From Jeotgalibacillus aurantiacus (GTDB lineage Bacteria > Bacillota > Bacilli > Bacillales > Jeotgalibacillaceae): a stretch of 64,000 nt of DNA. A program made the position numbers and the translations under genes. How positions within the stretch are numbered: the first letter of the stretch is position 1; the number at the start of each line of letters is the position of its first letter. The DNA is taken from the NCBI RefSeq assembly GCF_020595125.1, contig NZ_JACNMS010000002.1, positions 496,001 through 560,000 on the forward strand, read 5' to 3'. Below are positions 55,249 through 63,987 of the stretch, one piece after another. The notes beneath the pieces are model-generated. The model was given only the letters and a program-made list of their open reading frames with translations. It made no database searches and was not told where the DNA came from.

Positions 55249-55437
55249 ATGGCAAAACAATGTGTTGTAACAGGTCGTAAAACACGTTCTGGTAACGCTC
55301 GTTCCCACGCGATGAACGCTAACAAGCGTACATGGGGCGCAAACCTTCAGAAGGTTCGTATTCTTGTTGATGGTAAGCCTAAGCGTGTTTGGGTTTCAGC
55401 TCGCGCGCTGAAGTCTGGTAAAGTAGAACGCGTTTAA
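55249..55437 (+). CDS. rpmB: 50S ribosomal protein L28
   Basis: L28 is a small basic protein of the large subunit. The 62-residue product is typical ([20 protein letters not shown], ending SGKVERV). The four-Cys zinc site of some L28 proteins is not present; only one Cys is seen. It starts at ATG 55249 after GAGGAGGGG. It is the only plus-strand gene in the window and is oriented the same way relative to its neighbours as in B. subtilis. Confidence 0.97.
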   Translation: MAKQCVVTGRKTRSGNARSHAMNANKRTWGANLQKVRILVDGKPKRVWVSARALKSGKVERV

Positions 55438-55448
55438 TAAATGGAATG

Positions 55449-55480
55449 AAAAAGACGAGGAGATGCTCCTCGTCTTTTTT
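55449..55480. terminator. terminator after rpmB
   Basis: AAAAGACGAGGAG and CTCCTCGTCTTTT form a 13-bp perfect stem with a 3-nt loop and T-runs on both strands. It follows the rpmB stop by 11 bp. Confidence 0.93.
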
Positions 55481-55502
55481 GAGTTGTTGAATTTTATTAT
55501 CC

Positions 55503-55590
55503 GTGCCGGAGACATTCTTCGCTTTCCGCGGCCGCGCAGTAAGTCAGCTGTCGCTTCTCTGACGAAGGAGTCTTCTGATTTCACCGACAC
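55503..55590. repeat. interspersed palindromic repeat, copy C (degraded)
   Basis: The copy starts GTGCCGGAGACATTC followed by CGCTTTCCGCGGCCGCGC, which matches copy A, and ends GAAGGAGTCTTCTG with an imperfect complement of the start. The arm match is partial and the central part is shorter (88 bp), so it seems to be decaying. Confidence 0.7.
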
Positions 55591-55642
55591 TAAGCAGGTT
55601 AACCTTCGAAAACTATCTTTTAAATAGTTTTATCCATAAATC

Positions 55643-55880
55643 GGGCCGGATTTCCCCCTACGCTCTCCATTGTCCAGCTACGACGACTAGCTCCTTGAGA
55701 TCATAAGGCGAAGCTGAACGAGGGCCAAGGTCAGCCCTCTTTTCATCTTCGCCTCATGCTTGTCAAGACTGGAAGAGTCGTCTCCACTTTTCCATGGCCG
55801 GGCGGTGAACCCGCTGTGCTAAGCACTTCGGTTTCACTTGTCCCTTTCCGCCATAGGAGTCTTCGGGGGAAATCCGGTCC
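55643..55880. repeat. interspersed palindromic repeat, copy D, with an insertion
   Basis: GGGCCGGATTTCCCCC (55643-55658) and the complement at 55865-55880 pair over 16 bp with one G-T. The core (ATGGCCGGGCGGTGAACC, GTGCTAAGCAC, TTTCACTTG, CCGCCATAGGAGTCTTC) matches copy B. About 129 bp of foreign sequence (55665-55793) is inserted just after the left arm. Confidence 0.82.
55665..55793. repeat. nested hairpin element inside repeat copy D
   Basis: This insert has three nested stems: GACGACT with AGTCGTC (55682-55688, 55776-55782), GGCGAAG with CTTCGCC (55707-55713, 55747-55753), and GAGGGC with GCCCTC (55720-55725, 55734-55739). Copy B lacks it at the matching point. Its left end TGTCCAGCTACGACGACTAG resembles a repeat seen widely in Bacillus genomes, from memory only. 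Confidence 0.72.
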
Positions 55881-56013
55881 TATGTTTATTCGAAGCCCGC
55901 CACATTTATATTGCCAAAAACCGTGCTAACTTACATTTTGAATTCATCTGTAAACAGGCAGGCTAAGGATGACGCAACCAATCTTTCAACCCTATCGAAT
56001 CATTCAATAAAAA

Positions 56014-56097
56014 TTACGCCTGTTTTTTAATGAGGCTTAAGAAACCTCTTACCATTCCTCCGAGCATCCGTGGCAGCTTAATTGAGTAGAACCGCAT
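56014..56097 (-). CDS. spoVM: SpoVM, sporulation coat-anchoring peptide
   Basis: SpoVM is a tiny amphipathic helix that marks the curved forespore membrane and anchors SpoIVA, allowing spore cortex and coat formation. The 27 codons begin MRFYSIKLPRMLGG and end with a Lys-Lys-Gln-Ala tail, clearly matching the 26-residue B. subtilis peptide (MKFYTIKLPKFLGG). The Pro at position 9, needed for curvature sensing in B. subtilis, is kept. GGAGGG lies about 7 nt before the ATG. The location between thiN and rpmB is the same as in B. subtilis. It proves the organism is, or descends from, a spore former. Confidence 0.96.
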   Translation of the reverse strand: MRFYSIKLPRMLGGMVRGFLSLIKKQA

Positions 56098-56112
56098 CCC
56101 GATCCCTCCGCT

Positions 56113-56754
56113 TCATTGATCTTTACTTCTTACGATCATTAATATGCCGCTTTGAAAAGAAATAGACGCGTGATCTTCAACTATTTCGTTGCTGATTGTT
56201 AATGTGCTTCCGTAGACGGCTCTATGGTCTTTAAGAGGATATTTAACGCCTTTTAATGTCAGACCCTCAACTGCTGCGCTGAATGGAATAACGGATATGT
56301 AGGGATAAGCAGGGTTGTTCTCAATGAGTATTTCGCCCGGATCATGGATTGAAATCACGTTTTGATCATCCATTATTTTTACTGACTTTTGATATTTCAT
56401 GACTTTGTCGTGGAGAAGGAGCTGAATGTTTCCGAAAAAGTGATCAAGTCTTCCTCCGGTTACGCCGATCATCACGATATTCTCCTGTTGACCCAGCGCC
56501 CATTCCAGGGCCATCTCCATATCCGTCATGTTTTTTTCCGGATTGGTTCTGTCAATCCGATTGACTGTTTTTTCAATCCGGTTCCACTCTTGCTGCGTGA
56601 CAGAGTCAAAATCTCCAAATGCCGCTTCCGGTGTGATTCCCTCTTTTAGCAGATTGACTGTGCCCCTATCGACACCAGCCCACCTTGTCAATGGATGGTT
56701 AAAGGATTGGATGAGTTCTTTGGATATTGCTGCCCCTCCAGTTAAAATGATCAT
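56113..56754 (-). CDS. thiN: thiamine pyrophosphokinase
   Basis: ThiN (YloS) converts thiamine to thiamine diphosphate. The 213-residue product has the motifs WAGVDRGTVNLL, AAFGDFDSV, NMTDMEMALEWAL and VTGGRLDHFFGN. The ATG at 56754 follows GAGGTGAATCAG; a GTG three codons earlier is inside that site. It lies after rpe and just before spoVM (15 bp). Confidence 0.95.
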   Translation of the reverse strand: MIILTGGAAISKELIQSFNHPLTRWAGVDRGTVNLLKEGITPEAAFGDFDSVTQQEWNRIEKTVNRIDRTNPEKNMTDMEMALEWALGQQENIVMIGVTGGRLDHFFGNIQLLLHDKVMKYQKSVKIMDDQNVISIHDPGEILIENNPAYPYISVIPFSAAVEGLTLKGVKYPLKDHRAVYGSTLTISNEIVEDHASISFQSGILMIVRSKDQ

Positions 56755-56805
56755 CTGATTCACCTCAGTTTACATAATAATAATATTGTTATTCACCGTT
56801 ATGAT

Positions 56806-56829
56806 AAAAGCCGCCCTTAGGCGGCTTTT
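56806..56829. terminator. terminator after rpe
   Basis: AAAAGCCGCC (56806-56815) and GGCGGCTTTT (56820-56829) form a 10-bp perfect stem with a 4-nt loop directly after the rpe stop. Confidence 0.9.
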
Positions 56830-56832
56830 CAT

Positions 56833-57486
56833 TTATTTTGCTGTTCTTTTTAACTTATTGATGGCTTCTTCTTTGTTTTCACTTCCGTAAATGTATGAAC
56901 CGGCCACTGCCACATCCACGCCCGCTTCAACGGCTGACTGGATTGTTTGATCATTAATTCCGCCATCCACTTCAATTTCATATGTGAATTGATGGTTTTC
57001 CCTTAATGTCTTTAATTCACTGACCTTCGACAATGCTTCAGGTATGAACGCCTGTCCTCCAAAGCCGGGGTTGACAGTCATAACAAGTACAAGGTCGACT
57101 TCAGAAAGGACATGTTTGATGGATTCAACCGGCGTATGCGGATTGATCACAACGCCAGGTTTCACACCCGCATTTTTAATCATTTGAAGTGTGCGGTGCA
57201 AATGTTTGGTTGCTTCAACATGAACAGAAATAATATCTGCTCCTGCACGTGCAAATTCATTCACATAACGTTCAGGCTGCTCGATCATCAGATGAACGTC
57301 CAGCGTCATAGCTGTAACCGGACGGATAGCCTCTACGATCAATGATCCAAAAGAAATGTTAGGAACAAACATGCCATCCATTACATCAATATGAATGTAG
57401 TCAGCTCCTGCTTTTTCTACTGCTTTTACTTCCTCTCCCAGTCTTGAAAAATCAGCTGATAGAATGGAAGGTGCAATCTTCACCAT
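56833..57486 (-). CDS. rpe: ribulose-phosphate 3-epimerase
   Basis: Rpe interconverts ribulose-5-phosphate and xylulose-5-phosphate in the pentose phosphate pathway. The 217-residue product is a TIM barrel with IAPSILSADFSRLGEEV, HIDVMDGMFVPNIS, VMTVNPGFGGQAF and EVDGGIN. The ATG at 57486 follows GAGGT and gives the family start; 13 upstream codons are excluded. Confidence 0.97.
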   Translation of the reverse strand: MVKIAPSILSADFSRLGEEVKAVEKAGADYIHIDVMDGMFVPNISFGSLIVEAIRPVTAMTLDVHLMIEQPERYVNEFARAGADIISVHVEATKHLHRTLQMIKNAGVKPGVVINPHTPVESIKHVLSEVDLVLVMTVNPGFGGQAFIPEALSKVSELKTLRENHQFTYEIEVDGGINDQTIQSAVEAGVDVAVAGSYIYGSENKEEAINKLKRTAK

Positions 57487-57490
57487 AATT

Positions 57491-58372
57491 TCAGTACCTC
57501 GGCTTTCTTGATTTAATTTCATCATGAAACTGCTGGTAATGCTGATATCGATATTCCATTATTTCTCCGTTTTCCACATATTCCTTTACTGCACATTTCG
57601 GTTCATTCAGGTGCAGACATCCTCTGAACTTGCAGTCCTCAGAAGCCTTCACCATTTCCGGGAAACAAAGCGGCAGCTGATCTACTTCAAGTTCAGTAAA
57701 TTCAAGCGCACTAAAACCCGGCGTATCCGCAACAAATCCGCTTCCGATCCCGATTAATTCTACGTGTCTAGTCGTATGTTTTCCTCTTCCGAGAGAATTA
57801 GAGATGGCATCTGTCTTCAGCTCAAGAGCAGGGTTCAGTGCATTCAAAATGGATGATTTCCCGACACCTGACTGACCCGCAAAAACCGTTACCTGATCCT
57901 CAAGCCAGGGCTTCAGCTGATCCATTCCATCCTCCCATTTGGCTGAGGATAAAATGACCGGATACCCGATCTTTCGGTAATCCTCTGCAAACCGGTTAAT
58001 TTTTTCTGTCTGTGCGTCGTTTAACAGATCCATTTTTGAAATACAAATCACCGGATCAATGTCATGACTTTCAACGAGAACAAGGAACCTGTCAAGCAGT
58101 GAAGTGCTGAAATCAGGTTCAATCGCTGAAAATACGAGAACTGCCTGATCAATGTTTGCAATAGGCGGACGGACGAGTTCATTTTTTCTCGATTTCAGGT
58201 CCAGAATATAGCCTTCCTGGTCATTTTCAGCCTGGTATTCCACATAATCACCCACAAGCGGTGTCAGTTTCTGCTTACGAAAAACCCCACGTCCTCTGCA
58301 CTGAATGACCTTTTCCTCATCCTTCACATAATAAAAGCCGCTCAGCGCTTTCATGATTTTACCTTCTGGCAT
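57491..58372 (-). CDS. rsgA: RsgA (CpgA), ribosome small-subunit GTPase
   Basis: RsgA checks 30S maturation; in B. subtilis it is phosphorylated by PrkC. The 293-residue product has an OB domain (GFYYVKDEEKVIQCRGRG), a circularly permuted GTPase (G4 ICISKMDL, G1 GQSGVGKSS, G3 DTPG) and a zinc site in CKFRGCLHLNEPKC. The ATG at 58372 follows AAAAGGAG and gives the family start MPEGKI; the longest frame has 36 extra codons inside prkC and is rejected. Confidence 0.96.
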   Translation of the reverse strand: MPEGKIMKALSGFYYVKDEEKVIQCRGRGVFRKQKLTPLVGDYVEYQAENDQEGYILDLKSRKNELVRPPIANIDQAVLVFSAIEPDFSTSLLDRFLVLVESHDIDPVICISKMDLLNDAQTEKINRFAEDYRKIGYPVILSSAKWEDGMDQLKPWLEDQVTVFAGQSGVGKSSILNALNPALELKTDAISNSLGRGKHTTRHVELIGIGSGFVADTPGFSALEFTELEVDQLPLCFPEMVKASEDCKFRGCLHLNEPKCAVKEYVENGEIMEYRYQHYQQFHDEIKSRKPRY

Positions 58373-58385
58373 ACACACGCTCCTT

Positions 58386-60374
58386 TTACTGATTTTCTTC
58401 ATAGGAAATTGAATCTTCCAAAATGACTTCACCATTTCGCTCAATCCGGTAGGATCCGGTTTGACCCTGTTCAATAACAAGTCTTAAGGTCCTTTCAACC
58501 GTTTCTGTTATGGTAAACTCTTCTGAAGGCTCGTCCATCGTGCGATCTCTGTCTGCAATATAGATAGTAATTGTTTGAGGTTCAGGGTCACCAGGCACCT
58601 CAGGAGGATCTTCTCCCTCTGCCGGCTCCTCAGGCTGCGCATATTCAATCACAACAGGAACCACGACATTGTTTACCGGTGCAGGTTCAGCCCCCCGTGA
58701 TACGACAACGGTCACCTGACCTCCGATGGGAAGCTCTGTTCCCGGTTCAGGATTTTGCGAAATGACGCCTCCTGCTGCAATCTCATCAGAGTACTCTTCC
58801 CTCGTTACTGAGACCGTTAAACCGCTTTCTTCTTCAAAAGCCTGCAGTTCTTCTTCCGTTAAACCGGTCAGGTCGGGTACGCCGGCCATTTGTGGTCCCC
58901 TGCTGATCGTCACAGTAAATTCTGTTTCACTCGGAATGACCATCTCGCCTTCCTCAGGATCCTGATCAATGATCGTTCCTGCCGGCGCTTCATTGTACTC
59001 TTCTTCTTCAACGATATTTTCAAAGCCTGCTTCGCGGATCAACTGTTCGGTATTATCAAAGTTTCTGCCAATGTAACCGTCCACTTCTACTGATTCTTTT
59101 CCGCTGCTCACGACAAGGTTAACCGGTTCACCTTCCTCGAGTGTCCGGGTCGCTTTTGGTGAGCTCCTTAAAACGGTTTCCTCAGGTACTTCATCATTTG
59201 ATTCATAAGTGATTTCACCCACTGTCAGACCGCTTTCTTCAATGATTGTCTCTGCATCTTCCAGTGCTTCACCAACTACATCCGGTACCTGAATTCTTTC
59301 AGGACCAAACATGCCCATTGCGGCCATGACACCTGCTGTGCCGAGTAAAAAAAGGATGACAAGTGCCGTGATCCATGGCCATTTTCTGCGTTTTTTCTTT
59401 TCTTTCTCTTTAACAGGTGGGCTCACGACCGTTTTCTGGGCTTCGAGCGGTTTTGTTTGCTGCATTTCTTCAAGCGGCAGCTTGTTTTTGATGGCCGGAA
59501 TCGCCATTGTCGCATCCAGGTCGGGCTCTACCGTAAAGATCGGCTCATTTTCCCTGCTGATATCGAGGACGGTTTTCAAATCATCATACATTTCATCAGC
59601 ACTGCGGTATCGGTAAAACTCATCCTTGGCTGTTGATTTCAGTATGACATTTTCCACACTTTGAGGAAGATTTGAAATATAGGATGACGGATGAGGCAGC
59701 TCTGACTGCAGATGCTTCAGCGCAATTGAAATTGCAGACTCACCTTCAAATGGAAGGCGGCCGGTAATCATTTCGTACATGACGATACCAAGTGAATAAA
59801 TATCTGACTTTTTCGATGCCGTGCCACCTCTTGCCTGCTCCGGAGACAGATAGTGAACCGTTCCCATGACTGAATTCGTCTGAGTCATCGCAGTCGCACT
59901 CAGCGCCATCGCAATACCGAAATCCGTAATTTTCACCGTACCGTCACGGTCGATCAATATGTTCTGCGGTTTTATATCACGGTGAATAATACCGTTGTGA
60001 TGTGCGTGTGAGATCGCTGATGTGAGCTGCGACATGATCTTCACTGCATCATCTAATGAAACCGGAGAAAATTCTTTAATATATTCTTTTAATGTCATAC
60101 CTTCTACATATTCCATGACGAGATAATAGTAATCATCTTCATCACCGACATCGTACATACTGACAATATTCGGATGCGCCAGACTGGTTGCTGACTGGGC
60201 CTCGCGCTGAAACCTTTTCAGCATATCGCCGTCGCCAACATAATCCAGCCTCAGCATCTTGACCGCAACATCACGGTTTAAAATCATATCGTGAGCCAGA
60301 TAAACATTTGCCATCCCGCCGCTTCCAATGGTCCGGATGATTTTATAGCGATCGTTTAACCGTTTTCCGATCAT
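58386..60374 (-). CDS. prkC: PrkC, PASTA-domain Ser/Thr kinase
   Basis: PrkC senses muropeptides and phosphorylates cell-envelope and translation proteins; it can trigger spore germination. The 662-residue product has a kinase domain (GSGGMANVYLA, K39, HRDIKPQN with D133, DFG D151) and one membrane helix (about 330-352). Three PASTA repeats follow (first PDVVGEALEDAETIIEESG), then a Pro/Glu-rich linker and a C-terminal beta-rich domain. It overlaps stp by 4 bp. Confidence 0.97.
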   Translation of the reverse strand: MIGKRLNDRYKIIRTIGSGGMANVYLAHDMILNRDVAVKMLRLDYVGDGDMLKRFQREAQSATSLAHPNIVSMYDVGDEDDYYYLVMEYVEGMTLKEYIKEFSPVSLDDAVKIMSQLTSAISHAHHNGIIHRDIKPQNILIDRDGTVKITDFGIAMALSATAMTQTNSVMGTVHYLSPEQARGGTASKKSDIYSLGIVMYEMITGRLPFEGESAISIALKHLQSELPHPSSYISNLPQSVENVILKSTAKDEFYRYRSADEMYDDLKTVLDISRENEPIFTVEPDLDATMAIPAIKNKLPLEEMQQTKPLEAQKTVVSPPVKEKEKKKRRKWPWITALVILFLLGTAGVMAAMGMFGPERIQVPDVVGEALEDAETIIEESGLTVGEITYESNDEVPEETVLRSSPKATRTLEEGEPVNLVVSSGKESVEVDGYIGRNFDNTEQLIREAGFENIVEEEEYNEAPAGTIIDQDPEEGEMVIPSETEFTVTISRGPQMAGVPDLTGLTEEELQAFEEESGLTVSVTREEYSDEIAAGGVISQNPEPGTELPIGGQVTVVVSRGAEPAPVNNVVVPVVIEYAQPEEPAEGEDPPEVPGDPEPQTITIYIADRDRTMDEPSEEFTITETVERTLRLVIEQGQTGSYRIERNGEVILEDSISYEENQ

Positions 60375-61126
60375 ACAAGATCCCCACCTTCATCTTCCGG
60401 ATAGGCAATGACTGCGAGCGTAATATTGTCTTCCCCGCCCTTGTCATTCGCCAGATCAATGAGCTGCTCAGCCGTTTTGGCAAGGGAGGTGGACTGTTTA
60501 ATGGAATACAGCAGTTCCTGGTCCGATACCTTGTTTGACAGACCGTCAGAGCAGAGCAGAATCGTATAGCCTTCCTCTGCAGATACGGTCTTTAAGGCCG
60601 GATTGATGAAACCCTTTGATCCAAGAGCCTTTAACAGGACGTTTCTTTTTGGATGGTGTTCAGCATCCTGTTTTGAAATTTCGCCTGATTGCACTAACGC
60701 ATTGACAAAGGAATCATCCTCGGTAATTTGGGATACCCGCTCTTCTGTAATGAGATACCCTCTGCTATCCCCTACATTTGCTACGGTGACAAATTCATCC
60801 GTGCACAGCGCAGCAACAATCGTTGTCCCCATCCCTCTGCATTCCTCATTCAAATCGGAATACGCTGATAGACTGCTGTTAATTTCTTCAATGGTCTGCT
60901 TCAGCCATTCTTCGGCTTCCACCGCACGACGTATGGAGGGAGCTGCCCGCCACTTGCGGGATATGATTTCGACCGTCATTTTACTGGCCACATCGCCTGC
61001 ACGGTGTCCGCCCATTCCATCAGCTACCACAGCAAGTAAAGCCCCGTCTGATTTACGGTAAATGCCTCCGGAGTCTTCATTCAACTGTCGTACTTTACCT
61101 CTGTCGCTTTTAAAAATCGCTTCCAT
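60371..61126 (-). CDS. stp: Stp (PrpC), PP2C-type protein phosphatase
   Basis: Stp removes phosphates added by PrkC. The 251-residue product is a PPM phosphatase with the metal-binding motifs RQLNEDSG, VVADGMGGHRAGDVAS, ANVGDSRGYL and GGEDNIT. The ATG at 61126 follows GGGGTGG; 28 extra codons in the longest frame lack support. It heads the stp-prkC-rsgA-rpe-thiN operon. Confidence 0.96.
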   Translation of the reverse strand: MEAIFKSDRGKVRQLNEDSGGIYRKSDGALLAVVADGMGGHRAGDVASKMTVEIISRKWRAAPSIRRAVEAEEWLKQTIEEINSSLSAYSDLNEECRGMGTTIVAALCTDEFVTVANVGDSRGYLITEERVSQITEDDSFVNALVQSGEISKQDAEHHPKRNVLLKALGSKGFINPALKTVSAEEGYTILLCSDGLSNKVSDQELLYSIKQSTSLAKTAEQLIDLANDKGGEDNITLAVIAYPEDEGGDLV

Positions 61127-61182
61127 TTTCCACCCCGTCCCTGATCTTACACGGTCTTTGGATTCAATGACCGCATTGTCTC

Positions 61183-61210
61183 TATATAGCAAGGTCTTAA
61201 AACAAATCAA
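61183..61210 (-). promoter_or_regulatory. sigma-A promoter of stp-prkC operon
   Basis: On the minus strand TTGATT (61205-61210) and TATATA (61183-61188) are 16 bp apart, with a TG just before the -10. It is in the 104-bp gap where many Bacillales carry rlmN. Confidence 0.6.
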
Positions 61211-61230
61211 TCAACCATATTAACATATCA

Positions 61231-62574
61231 TCAGTCAGTAACCGCTGCTTTTCTCCTGAATTTCGCGATAAAAAATCCGTCTCCTCCAAAGTCCTGAGGG
61301 AAGATCTGCAGCATTTCATCTGTTACCAGACTCCGTACTGCGTCCGGGAGAGAATCCGGCATAACAAGCTCCATTTCAGGATGTTTTTTTAAAAACGCCA
61401 AAACAGTCCCTTCGTTCTCTGAGCGATCTACTGTACAAGTACTGTAGACAAGTGTACCACCGGCTTTCAGGCTATTAACAGCAGCATCAAGCAGTTCAAG
61501 CTGTATTTTTGAAAGGGCATTTAGATCCTGTTCCGATTTGGCGTATTTAATATCCGGTTTCTTTCTCATCACACCGAGCCCGCTGCACGGCGCATCTACT
61601 AGGATCCGGTCAAATGTAAGATCCGGAAATTTCTCCTGAAGCTTGCGCCCGTCAAGTGCATGGGTTTCAATGATAGAAAGACCCAATCTTGCAGCTGCCT
61701 CATTGATCAGCTTGACTTTATGTTCATGAAGGTCAAGTGAGATGAGACGCCCCTGATTATTCATCTTCTCAGCAATATGGGCAGATTTCCCGCCGGGAGC
61801 AGCACACATATCAAGAATCAGCTCACCTGATAAAGGATCCAAAGCTTCTGCTACGAGCATAGAACTTTCATCCTGAACAGACAGGTCCCCACGCTTGTAG
61901 GAGTCAATATGTGCAATATTCCCCCGTTTTACCTGAATGCCTGCAGGTGCTATTTCGCTCTTTTCCGCTTCAATTCCTTCTTTTGCGAGGTTTTCTATCG
62001 CCTCTTCCCGAGTGAGTCTGGTCAGATTTACTCTCGCAGTCTGAACAGGAGCCAGGAGATTTTTTTCACACATGGCACGTGTTTTTTCATGGCCGAACTG
62101 CTCTGTCCAGCGCGTTACAAGCCAGATCGGGTGACTCGTTTCAATGGCTAATCTTTCAAGGGGATCTTTAATGTCTTCAATGCTTCTGACCCCTTCACGC
62201 TGAATGGATCTGAGTACACCATTCACCATACCGGAAATGCCTTTGTGTCCTTTTTTCTTTGCGATTTCCACTGCTTCATGAATAACAGCACGCTCAGGCA
62301 CCCTGTCGAGATACAGCATCTGATACAGGCTGAGACGAAGCAGATTGCGTACCCAGCCCTCCACTTTCTTCTTAAGAAACGGCTCAAGGTAATAGTCAAG
62401 CGTCATTTTCCGCTGGATTGTACCGTACGTGATTTCTGTTAACAGTCCTGTATCCTTCGGATTAATGGCAAACTTTTTAATCGCGTGGTTCAGCAGAAGG
62501 TTACTGTAGGACTGATTTTTATCAATCTGATCGAGGATATGAAGCGCGGCTTCTCTCGTTGCGTGTTTACTCAT
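61231..62574 (-). CDS. rsmB: RsmB, 16S rRNA (cytosine-967-C5)-methyltransferase
   Basis: RsmB (Sun) methylates C967 of 16S rRNA. The 447-residue product has an N-terminal NusB-like domain (about 5-130) and a C-terminal methyltransferase: SAM motif [18 protein letters not shown], the PC motif [16 protein letters not shown] and the second catalytic Cys in YSTCTV. The ATG at 62574 overlaps the fmt end by 8 bp; seven upstream codons are excluded. Confidence 0.96.
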   Translation of the reverse strand: MSKHATREAALHILDQIDKNQSYSNLLLNHAIKKFAINPKDTGLLTEITYGTIQRKMTLDYYLEPFLKKKVEGWVRNLLRLSLYQMLYLDRVPERAVIHEAVEIAKKKGHKGISGMVNGVLRSIQREGVRSIEDIKDPLERLAIETSHPIWLVTRWTEQFGHEKTRAMCEKNLLAPVQTARVNLTRLTREEAIENLAKEGIEAEKSEIAPAGIQVKRGNIAHIDSYKRGDLSVQDESSMLVAEALDPLSGELILDMCAAPGGKSAHIAEKMNNQGRLISLDLHEHKVKLINEAAARLGLSIIETHALDGRKLQEKFPDLTFDRILVDAPCSGLGVMRKKPDIKYAKSEQDLNALSKIQLELLDAAVNSLKAGGTLVYSTCTVDRSENEGTVLAFLKKHPEMELVMPDSLPDAVRSLVTDEMLQIFPQDFGGDGFFIAKFRRKAAVTD

Positions 62575-63505
62575 CTTTACCGGCCTTCTCCCCAATTTTG
62601 ACTTCAGATCCTCTCAGGAAATCCGCTGCGCTCATTTTTTTCTTACCGGATGGCTGCAGCTCTGTGACGAGAATCGCTTCTTCATTTCCTGAAGCAAAAG
62701 TGATGCTTTCAGCTGAAACTGCAATGACTTCCCCCGGCTCCCCATTTCCTTTAACAAGCTCTGCCCTTAACACTTTCATCGTTTTATCTCTAAATACAGT
62801 ATAGGCAACAGGCCACGGGTACAGTCCGCGAATCTGATTAAAAATTTCACGTCCTGATCGATTCCAGTCAATCAGTTCTTCTTCTCTTTTAATATTCCAT
62901 GCAAAAGTTGCTTTTTCATGATCCTGTGGCACTCTTTCCGCTTTTCCTTCCACGATCAGAGGCAGTGTTTCCGAAAGAAGCGCCGCTCCCGCTGCACTCA
63001 GTTTGTCATGAAGTGTGCCCACATGATCTGCGTCTGTGATCTCAACTGATTTCTGACTGATCATATCACCTGCATCCAGCTTTTCTGCCATATACATAAT
63101 CGTAATACCCGTCTCTTTATACCCTCTGATAATCGCATGATGAATCGGCGCACCACCTCTTAGCTCAGGTAAAAGAGATGCGTGTACATTAATACAGCCG
63201 AGTGGAGGTGCTTCAAGAAGTTCATTCGGCAGCAGTTGACCAAAAGCAGCTGTTATAATCAAATCCGGCTGTAAGCCAATAATATCTGCCAGCTCCTGTG
63301 ATCCCTTAAGCTTTTCAGGCTGAATAACAGGGATATCATGCTCCAGCGCTGCCTTTTTCACAGGTGGTGGAGTCAGTATTCTTTTGCGTCCTACAGGGCG
63401 GTCAGGCTGTGTCACTACTGCCTTCACATTAAATCCGTCTTTTATCACCTGTTCTAAAACCGGAACTGAAAAGTCAGGTGTTCCCATAAAGATAACTGAT
63501 GTCAT
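62567..63505 (-). CDS. fmt: methionyl-tRNA formyltransferase
   Basis: Fmt formylates initiator Met-tRNA with 10-formyl-THF. The 312-residue product has the catalytic region [21 protein letters not shown] near residue 107 (Asn-His-Asp set with LDAGDMI) and the C-terminal OB domain. It overlaps def by 4 bp, the usual def-fmt pair. Confidence 0.97.
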   Translation of the reverse strand: MTSVIFMGTPDFSVPVLEQVIKDGFNVKAVVTQPDRPVGRKRILTPPPVKKAALEHDIPVIQPEKLKGSQELADIIGLQPDLIITAAFGQLLPNELLEAPPLGCINVHASLLPELRGGAPIHHAIIRGYKETGITIMYMAEKLDAGDMISQKSVEITDADHVGTLHDKLSAAGAALLSETLPLIVEGKAERVPQDHEKATFAWNIKREEELIDWNRSGREIFNQIRGLYPWPVAYTVFRDKTMKVLRAELVKGNGEPGEVIAVSAESITFASGNEEAILVTELQPSGKKKMSAADFLRGSEVKIGEKAGKDE

Positions 63506-63987
63506 TCTTCCTCATATCCTTCCAGATCTTCTTCTTTTACATATTTAATGACTTTTGAAGTGAATAATAATCCCTCAAGATGATCCGCTTCGTGCTGAAT
63601 GGCCCGCGATAAATAGCCGTTTGCTTCAAGCGTGAACTCTTTGCCGTTTCGGTCCTGTGCAGTCAGTCTGATTTTATCAGGTCTTTTCACTTCACCGAAA
63701 ATGCCCGGGAAGCTTAAGCATCCTTCCACTTCCGTTTCCTCCCCGGAAAGTACGTCAATTTTAGGATTTATCATTTCAATAATGCCTGATTCATCATCGA
63801 GATAGACGATCGCAGCCTGCTTCAGCACGCCTGCCTGTGGAGCCGCAATCCCGATTCCGTCATGCTCCATCATTAAATCAAAAAGGTCATCCAGAAAATC
63901 ATGCAGCTCCTGGTTAAACTCTGTTACTTCTTCACATTTTGTCTCCAGTCTCTCATCGGGAGCGGTAACAATTTTTAATTCAGTCAA
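63502..63987 (-). CDS. def: peptide deformylase
   Basis: Def removes the formyl group from new proteins. The 161-residue product has the three family motifs [15 protein letters not shown] and QHEADHLEG, with the metal ligands Cys and two His. It begins at TTG (63987), 8 nt after GGAGG at the very right edge of the window. Anything upstream, such as priA, is outside. Confidence 0.95.
   Translation of the reverse strand: MTELKIVTAPDERLETKCEEVTEFNQELHDFLDDLFDLMMEHDGIGIAAPQAGVLKQAAIVYLDDESGIIEMINPKIDVLSGEETEVEGCLSFPGIFGEVKRPDKIRLTAQDRNGKEFTLEANGYLSRAIQHEADHLEGLLFTSKVIKYVKEEDLEGYEEE

Larger units (their letters stand above)
55438..56013. other. rpmB-spoVM intergenic region
   Basis: This 576-bp gap between convergent genes holds the rpmB terminator, repeat copies C and D, and the element nested in D. 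The rest (55881-56013) is AT-rich and shows no gene. A minus-strand open frame at 55396-55590 runs through the terminator and repeat C and is not a gene. Confidence 0.6.

Noticed and set aside
55396-55590. Minus-strand 64-codon frame overlapping the rpmB end
   Set aside because: It crosses the rpmB terminator and repeat copy C and has no homology I recognise.
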